DNA of 7,269 nt from Rickettsiales bacterium (GTDB lineage: Bacteria; Pseudomonadota; Alphaproteobacteria; Rickettsiales; Anaplasmataceae): assembly GCA_031286185.1 (NCBI GenBank), contig JAITUS010000119.1:1-7269 (forward strand), read 5' to 3'. Under the pieces are notes generated by a model. The model did no database searches and had not been told where the DNA came from. It saw nothing but the letters and a program-made list of their open reading frames with translations. The position numbers were made by a program, and so were the translations under genes. Positions 1 to 3,712 of this stretch are shown in pieces (position 1 is the first letter of the stretch; each line of letters opens with the position of its first letter).

Positions 1-330
1 TTGGAAACAATAAAACCATGGAGTAAGGATTCATCCTTGATTGATAACTCTCTGGCTGATCCAACAATAGATTACAGCTATGAATATGAGCCACAAAATA
101 CTGAATTTATTTTACGATCTTTGATTCAAAGTTACGTTACAGCTGCCCTTTACTCTGCTTTACTTGAGAGCGCAGCAAGTGAGAATAGTACTAGAATGGT
201 TGCAATGGAATCAGCAAATAGAAACACTAAAGAGACGCTGAATAAGCTAGCATTGCTTTATAATCGTTCTCGTCAAGCAGCAATTACAACTGACTTGATC
301 GAAGTCATAGGTGGTGCAGAATCTTTATAG
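1..330 (+). CDS. atpG: ATP synthase F1 gamma subunit, C-terminal part (5' end outside window)
   Basis: This is the C-terminal 109 residues of the gamma subunit, the central rotor shaft of the F1Fo ATP synthase, which couples proton flow through Fo to ATP synthesis in F1 at the inner membrane. The diagnostic gamma C-terminal helix is present: the [17 protein letters not shown] stretch (family pattern E-x-x-A-S-E-x-x-x-R-M-x-A-M), then [20 protein letters not shown] and the terminal IGGAESL, close to the usual ...NKARQAxITxELxEIVxGAxAL ending. The preceding YEYEP fits the end of the variable central domain. The first codon in the window, TTG, is simply where the window starts and should be read as an internal Leu; a full gamma subunit is about 285-300 residues, so roughly two thirds lies upstream. 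The stop is TAG at 328-330. The pmbA start follows after 18 bases on the same strand, so cotranscription is likely. Confidence 0.95.
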   Translation: METIKPWSKDSSLIDNSLADPTIDYSYEYEPQNTEFILRSLIQSYVTAALYSALLESAASENSTRMVAMESANRNTKETLNKLALLYNRSRQAAITTDLIEVIGGAESL

Positions 331-348
331 AAACCTAAGGGGTAAGAA

Positions 349-1683
349 ATGAATATACTAAATATTGCAGCAGATATCATCAAACTAATAAAAAAGCAGA
401 ACCAAGATGCAGAAGTTACAATATATGAAACCAACAAAGTCTCGGTTTCTCAACGGCTATCAAAAATTGAACAAATATCACAATCTAAGAATTGCACGAT
501 AGGAATTAGAGCCATAGCAAGCAAGACCAAAGCTGCGTATATTTCTACAAACGATTTAAACAACCTTGGTGATACGGTAAATCAAGTAGTAGAAATGGCA
601 AAGAACGCACCAGAAGATCCTTATATTAATTTTGCTATAGGTGGAGATAATTATACCTCTTCTGCAGACTTAGGTATCTTAGACAATAATGTTGTAACTA
701 TTGATAATTTAAAAGGGATTGCTGAAGCCGCAGAAAATTCAGCTCTTGCACATAAAAATATCATTAACTCCGAAGGGGCCTCTTCTTCACATACCTTAGT
801 AAACACAGCATTATCTACCATTTCTGGTTTTATTGGCTCGTTTAGCAAATCAACCTTTGTTAATCAAGTTTCCGTTGTTGCTGGAGAAGAAAGTGAAATG
901 AAGGTTGGCTATGACTACGATGTAGCGTGCAATTTCGGCGATTTAAAGTCACCAGAATTAATAGGAAAAGAGGCAGCAAAAAGGGCAATTGATCAATTAA
1001 ATTCACGTACAATCAAAACTGGTAAATTTCCGGTTATTTTTGAAAAAAGAGCAGCAAAAGAGTTAGTGAAAAGTTTCGCTTCTGCTATAAATGGCAGTAA
1101 TATAGTAAGTAACAGCTCTTTCTTGAAAAATAATTTAAATACTCAGATTTTCAATGATAGAATCAACATTATTGATGACCCATTGTTACCAAGGGGTATA
1201 GAATCAAGACCATTTGATGGAGAAGGGATAACCAGCAGGAAAAATATGCTTGTAAAGAACGGAGTACTACAAAATTGGATTTTAGATCTATATTCGGCTA
1301 AAAAATTAAACTTGGAAACAACAGGAAATGCAACTCGCGCAAGTAATGCCGCAATTGCTCCTACAGCTAGTAACCTTTATATTGAAAATAGCAATATATC
1401 ATTTGAGGAATTAATTGAGGAAGTGAAAGAGGGGATATACATAACTGATTTGTTTGGTTTTGGTGTTAATCTAATCAATGGTGATTACAGTCAAGGCGCA
1501 TCAGGATTTTTTATAGAAAATGGAAAAATAACATATCCAATACACGAGATTACTGTTGCCAGCAATTTAAAAGACATGTTTAGCAACTTAGTTGTTGCAA
1601 GCGATTTTACTTTTTGTGGGCAATTTAATTCACCAACGATTAAAGTTAGTGAAATGACAGTTGCAGGCTCGCTTAACAACTAG
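349..1683 (+). CDS. pmbA: PmbA/TldE, partner subunit of the TldD/TldE metalloprotease
   Basis: This 444-residue protein matches the full length of the PmbA (TldE) family (E. coli about 450). In characterised systems it pairs with TldD as a cytosolic protease that degrades small unfolded peptides, acts on CcdA, and matures microcin B17. The family signature is in the C-terminal half: IDDPLLP from residue 275, then RPFDGEGITSR, LVKNGVLQNWILDLYSAKKL, TTGNATR, the GFGVN and GDYSQGASGFFIENG stretch, and EITVASNLKDMF near the end. No HExxxH zinc-binding motif is present. That is expected for PmbA, because in known pairs TldD carries the metal site, so I name it PmbA rather than TldD; the partner is not in this window. 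The ATG at 349 is preceded by an AAGGGG Shine-Dalgarno (337-342) with a 6-base spacer, and the N-terminus aligns without extension. It lies 18 bases after atpG. No convincing terminator follows it. The call to family is firm; physiological substrates in this organism are unknown. Confidence 0.93.
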   Translation: MNILNIAADIIKLIKKQNQDAEVTIYETNKVSVSQRLSKIEQISQSKNCTIGIRAIASKTKAAYISTNDLNNLGDTVNQVVEMAKNAPEDPYINFAIGGDNYTSSADLGILDNNVVTIDNLKGIAEAAENSALAHKNIINSEGASSSHTLVNTALSTISGFIGSFSKSTFVNQVSVVAGEESEMKVGYDYDVACNFGDLKSPELIGKEAAKRAIDQLNSRTIKTGKFPVIFEKRAAKELVKSFASAINGSNIVSNSSFLKNNLNTQIFNDRINIIDDPLLPRGIESRPFDGEGITSRKNMLVKNGVLQNWILDLYSAKKLNLETTGNATRASNAAIAPTASNLYIENSNISFEELIEEVKEGIYITDLFGFGVNLINGDYSQGASGFFIENGKITYPIHEITVASNLKDMFSNLVVASDFTFCGQFNSPTIKVSEMTVAGSLNN

Positions 1684-1692
1684 AAAATTTAG

Positions 1693-1721
1693 TTGCATCA
1701 GGTACAATAATTGTGTACTAT
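1693..1721 (+). promoter_or_regulatory. Candidate sigma70-type promoter of the csp-helicase pair
   Basis: TTGCAT (1693-1698) and TACTAT (1716-1721) are separated by exactly 17 bases. This would put transcription initiation near 1728 and give a 5' leader of about 130 bases before the cold-shock start. A long leader is a known feature of cspA-type genes in other bacteria. An alternative -10, TACAAT at 1703-1708, sits in a GGTACAAT context but has no good -35. An imperfect dyad (GTACAAT ... ATTGTGTAC, 1702-1718) overlaps both boxes. Only three to four positions match consensus in each hexamer, so this is a moderate-to-weak prediction. Confidence 0.4.
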
Positions 1722-1857
1722 GACTGTGTAATGTTAGGATAGATTATGGAGTATAGAAGTTTAGTTTCAATGGCTAGGCTTCGGGCATCCCCAATTATAA
1801 TTTCAAAGTTTTTCATCACATTAGTAATGTTAGTTAATAGTTTTAGGAGTTGTTCAA

Positions 1858-2112
1858 ATGGAATTTGGTAATATAAAGTGGTTTAATGCCGAAAAAGGTT
1901 ATGGTTTTATTAAGCCAGAGGCTAAAGGGAGTGATGTTTTCGTACATATTAGTACGTTAGAGCGTTCAGGAATAAGACCTGATTCACTCAGAGGAGAAAA
2001 TAAGGAGAAGGGAATAAAAGGAGAAAGAGTAAGCTATGAGCTCAAGGAGGAGCGAGGTAGAAATGGAGAAGAGAAAAAATCTGCAATAAATTTAAAGTTG
2101 CTAGAAGACTAA
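1858..2112 (+). CDS. Cold-shock domain protein (CspA family)
   Basis: This 84-residue single cold-shock domain (OB fold) would bind single-stranded RNA or DNA and melt mRNA secondary structure in the cytoplasm. The N-terminus GNIKWFNAEKGYGFIKPE carries RNP1 (KGYGFI, residues 13-18), and RNP2 is VFVHIS (27-32), with the aromatic binding residues W8, F9, Y15, F17, F28 and H30 intact. Canonical CspA proteins have about 67-70 residues. The extra length is mainly a charged insertion at about residues 40-52 (region DSLRGENKEKGIKG) in the loop before the final strands, where alphaproteobacterial relatives are shorter. The C-terminus SAINLKLLED is a normal family ending. The ATG is supported by AGGAG at 1845-1849 with an 8-base spacer. 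It is followed after 10 bases by a DEAD-box helicase gene, a functionally coherent partner because both act on RNA structure. Family is certain; which paralogue and whether it is cold-induced cannot be told. Confidence 0.93.
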   Translation: MEFGNIKWFNAEKGYGFIKPEAKGSDVFVHISTLERSGIRPDSLRGENKEKGIKGERVSYELKEERGRNGEEKKSAINLKLLED

Positions 2113-2122
2113 TCGTATTTTG

Positions 2123-3376
2123 ATGGTAAAAGTTTTTGTGAGCAGCTTTCAGGAGATGAATCTTCCAGTTTTGCTCAGGCGAGCTCTAGACAAACACAAT
2201 CTTTCCGTTCCAACTCCGATTCAAATACAGGCAATTCCTTTAGCTCTACAGGGTAAAGATATTCTCGGATCTGCTCAAACAGGAACTGGAAAAACTTTGG
2301 CGTTTGCTATTCCGTTGGTTGCTAAGTTGTTAGATGAGTCTAATGCTAGTTCAGCCTTAGTTATAGTACCAACCCGAGAGTTAGCACAGCAGGTAACGAA
2401 TGAGATAAGAAAATTCTTATTTCAAAATTCCGTGTTAAAGATTGCCTTACTAATTGGTGGTGAGCCTATCTTCAAGCAGCTAAACCAGTTAAGAAAAAAA
2501 CCGCGAATTGTAATAGGTACTCCTGGTCGTATTATAGACCATATTGCACGTAAAACTTTGATTACTCACAATATCAACACTCTTGTGCTTGATGAAACAG
2601 ACCGTATGTTCGATATGGGTTTTGGAATTCAAATTGAAGAGATTATGAAATATCTGCCAAAAACACGGCAAACTCTGATGTTCTCTGCAACTCTTCCTGG
2701 TGATATAGTTAAACTCGCTGAGAAATACCTTAGTCAGCCAGAACGTGTTTCTGTTGAGCATGAAGCTACAACCTCTACAAAAATCAAGCAAGAAGTTATT
2801 TATGCATCAGAATCAGAAAAATATGGCAAACTTGTTACACAACTATGTCAACGTGAAGGATCAATCATTATTTTCGTCAAAACAAAGCAAGGAGCAGATC
2901 AGCTGGCTAACAAATTGCGCGAAGATAACTATAGCACTTTAGCAATTCATGGTGATTTAAGGCAGCACAAACGTGAAAGAGTCATCAATTCCTTTCGTCG
3001 CGGCCGCAATCAAATCATGGTTGCAACAGATGTTGCCTCTCGTGGTCTTGATATTCCCCACATACAACACGTTATTAATTATGATGTACCACAATCGCAA
3101 GCTGACTACATTCATCGCATAGGTAGGACTGCACGCGCTGGAGCTGAAGGATACGCGTTATCTTTCATTACACCTCAAGATAAGAGAAGGCTACCTGCAC
3201 TTGCAGACAAAAAAGGAGAGTTAAATTTTGATTCTAACGTGCAATTCAAAAAACGTGGTAGTAAAAAGATCTCTAAAAAAACAAGTGCACTGAAAACTAA
3301 ATATAGTAAGAAAAGGATCAATACTTTCAAAGAGAGAAGCAGAGTGCTACAAAATGTACACTCTTCTATTTTTTAG
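2123..3376 (+). CDS. DEAD-box ATP-dependent RNA helicase (RhlE-like), with DETD motif II
   Basis: This is a 417-residue superfamily 2 RNA helicase of the kind that remodels rRNA or mRNA structure using ATP. Motifs in order, numbered from the ATG at 2123, are: upstream aromatic F9 and Q motif VPTPIQIQ (about 29-36), motif I AQTGTGKT (51-58), Ia PTRELAQQ (83-90), Ib TPGR (133-136), motif II DETD (157-160), III SAT (188-190), V ATDVASRGLD (301-310) and VI HRIGRTARAG (331-340). Both RecA-like domains are therefore complete. The tail after about residue 365 is short and strongly basic (Lys/Arg/Ser-rich), typical of RhlE-like proteins and likely to add RNA affinity. Motif II has Thr where DEAD-box proteins have Ala. 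Start choice: TTG 2120, ATG 2123 and ATG 2156 are in frame. The 2156 start would remove the conserved aromatic residue before the Q motif, so 2123 is preferred, although no clear Shine-Dalgarno precedes it. The 10-base gap to the csp stop suggests translational coupling. Confidence 0.93.
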   Translation: MVKVFVSSFQEMNLPVLLRRALDKHNLSVPTPIQIQAIPLALQGKDILGSAQTGTGKTLAFAIPLVAKLLDESNASSALVIVPTRELAQQVTNEIRKFLFQNSVLKIALLIGGEPIFKQLNQLRKKPRIVIGTPGRIIDHIARKTLITHNINTLVLDETDRMFDMGFGIQIEEIMKYLPKTRQTLMFSATLPGDIVKLAEKYLSQPERVSVEHEATTSTKIKQEVIYASESEKYGKLVTQLCQREGSIIIFVKTKQGADQLANKLREDNYSTLAIHGDLRQHKRERVINSFRRGRNQIMVATDVASRGLDIPHIQHVINYDVPQSQADYIHRIGRTARAGAEGYALSFITPQDKRRLPALADKKGELNFDSNVQFKKRGSKKISKKTSALKTKYSKKRINTFKERSRVLQNVHSSIF

Positions 3377-3422
3377 AAATTCAAATATAAAAAGTAAGAA
3401 AAAGTGATTTGAAAAGTGGCTA

Positions 3423-3487
3423 GATATCTGAGAATGAATGAAAAATTACCTAATCTTAACTGTTCTCAATAGATATCCAAATTTTTT
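3423..3487 (+). terminator. Candidate intrinsic terminator after the helicase: bulged hairpin plus T-tract
   Basis: The arm GATATCTGAGAA (3423-3434) pairs fully with TTCTCA (3463-3468) and GATATC (3472-3477), leaving a 3-base bulge (ATA, 3469-3471) on the 3' side and a 28-base loop. A run of six T (3482-3487) follows 4 bases later. The position, about 46 bases after the helicase stop, suits a terminator. The stem is AT-rich, bulged and has a long loop, so efficiency is doubtful. Confidence 0.4.
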
Positions 3488-3488
3488 G

Positions 3489-3512
3489 AAGGGTGCCCTC
3501 CACAGCACCCTT
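3489..3512. repeat. Perfect 8-bp GC-rich inverted repeat (hairpin)
   Basis: AAGGGTGC (3489-3496) and GCACCCTT (3505-3512) are exact reverse complements around an 8-base loop (CCTCCACA). A further TGA/TCA pairing is possible just outside with one bulged A. It begins 1 base after the T-tract of the preceding hairpin. It is much more GC-rich than its surroundings. No T-run follows on either strand, so it may be a second barrier to transcription, an mRNA-stabilising stem, or a copy of a small dispersed palindrome; the sequence alone does not decide. Confidence 0.6.
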
Positions 3513-3553
3513 ATCAGTTCTTATATCCAAGAAAATTCTTGCATAACTTAAGG

Positions 3554-3559
3554 TATAAT
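3554..3559 (+). promoter_or_regulatory. Candidate -10 box for the 865-residue coiled-coil gene
   Basis: A perfect TATAAT lies at 3554-3559, in a GGTATAAT context. It would start transcription near 3566, giving a leader of about 147 bases. The sequence 16-18 bases upstream (around 3530-3537) is A-rich with no recognisable -35. The TTGCAT at 3539-3544 is only 9 bases away, too close to serve as one. The rest of the gap (3560-3698) holds only a 4-bp GAGC/GCTC stem (3622-3632) and no visible gene or RNA gene. Confidence 0.35.
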
Positions 3560-3698
3560 GCTATTATTAAAGTAGTATTGTAGATATAGTAAGGTAAGTT
3601 CAGTGTGCAACAAAAGCGAAAGAGCCAAGCTCGAGTTTAATCACAAAAGTTAATATAGAAAAAGCTTTAATAGTCTAGTTATTCTCAGGGGATATAGT

Positions 3699-3707
3699 AA
3701 AGGAGGT
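3699..3707 (+). promoter_or_regulatory. Near-perfect Shine-Dalgarno for the coiled-coil gene
   Basis: AAAGGAGGT at 3699-3707 is an essentially full anti-16S match, 5 bases before the ATG at 3713. It is stronger than the sites before the neighbouring genes (AAGGGG, AGGAG, none visible, weak GAG) and fixes the start codon. It implies this lineage-specific gene is translated efficiently. Confidence 0.8.
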
Positions 3708-3712
3708 ATGCT

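Noticed and set aside
349..1683. Lack of an HExxxH zinc motif as evidence of a degraded protease
   Set aside because: PmbA/TldE proteins normally lack it; the metal site lies in the TldD partner. The gene is full length and intact.
2489..2791. 100-codon minus-strand ORF inside the helicase gene
   Set aside because: It is antisense to conserved helicase motifs including DETD and SAT, and has no family features of its own.
3539..3559. TTGCAT plus TATAAT as a complete promoter
   Set aside because: The spacer is only 9 bases, far below the 16-18 needed; only the -10 box is kept as a candidate.
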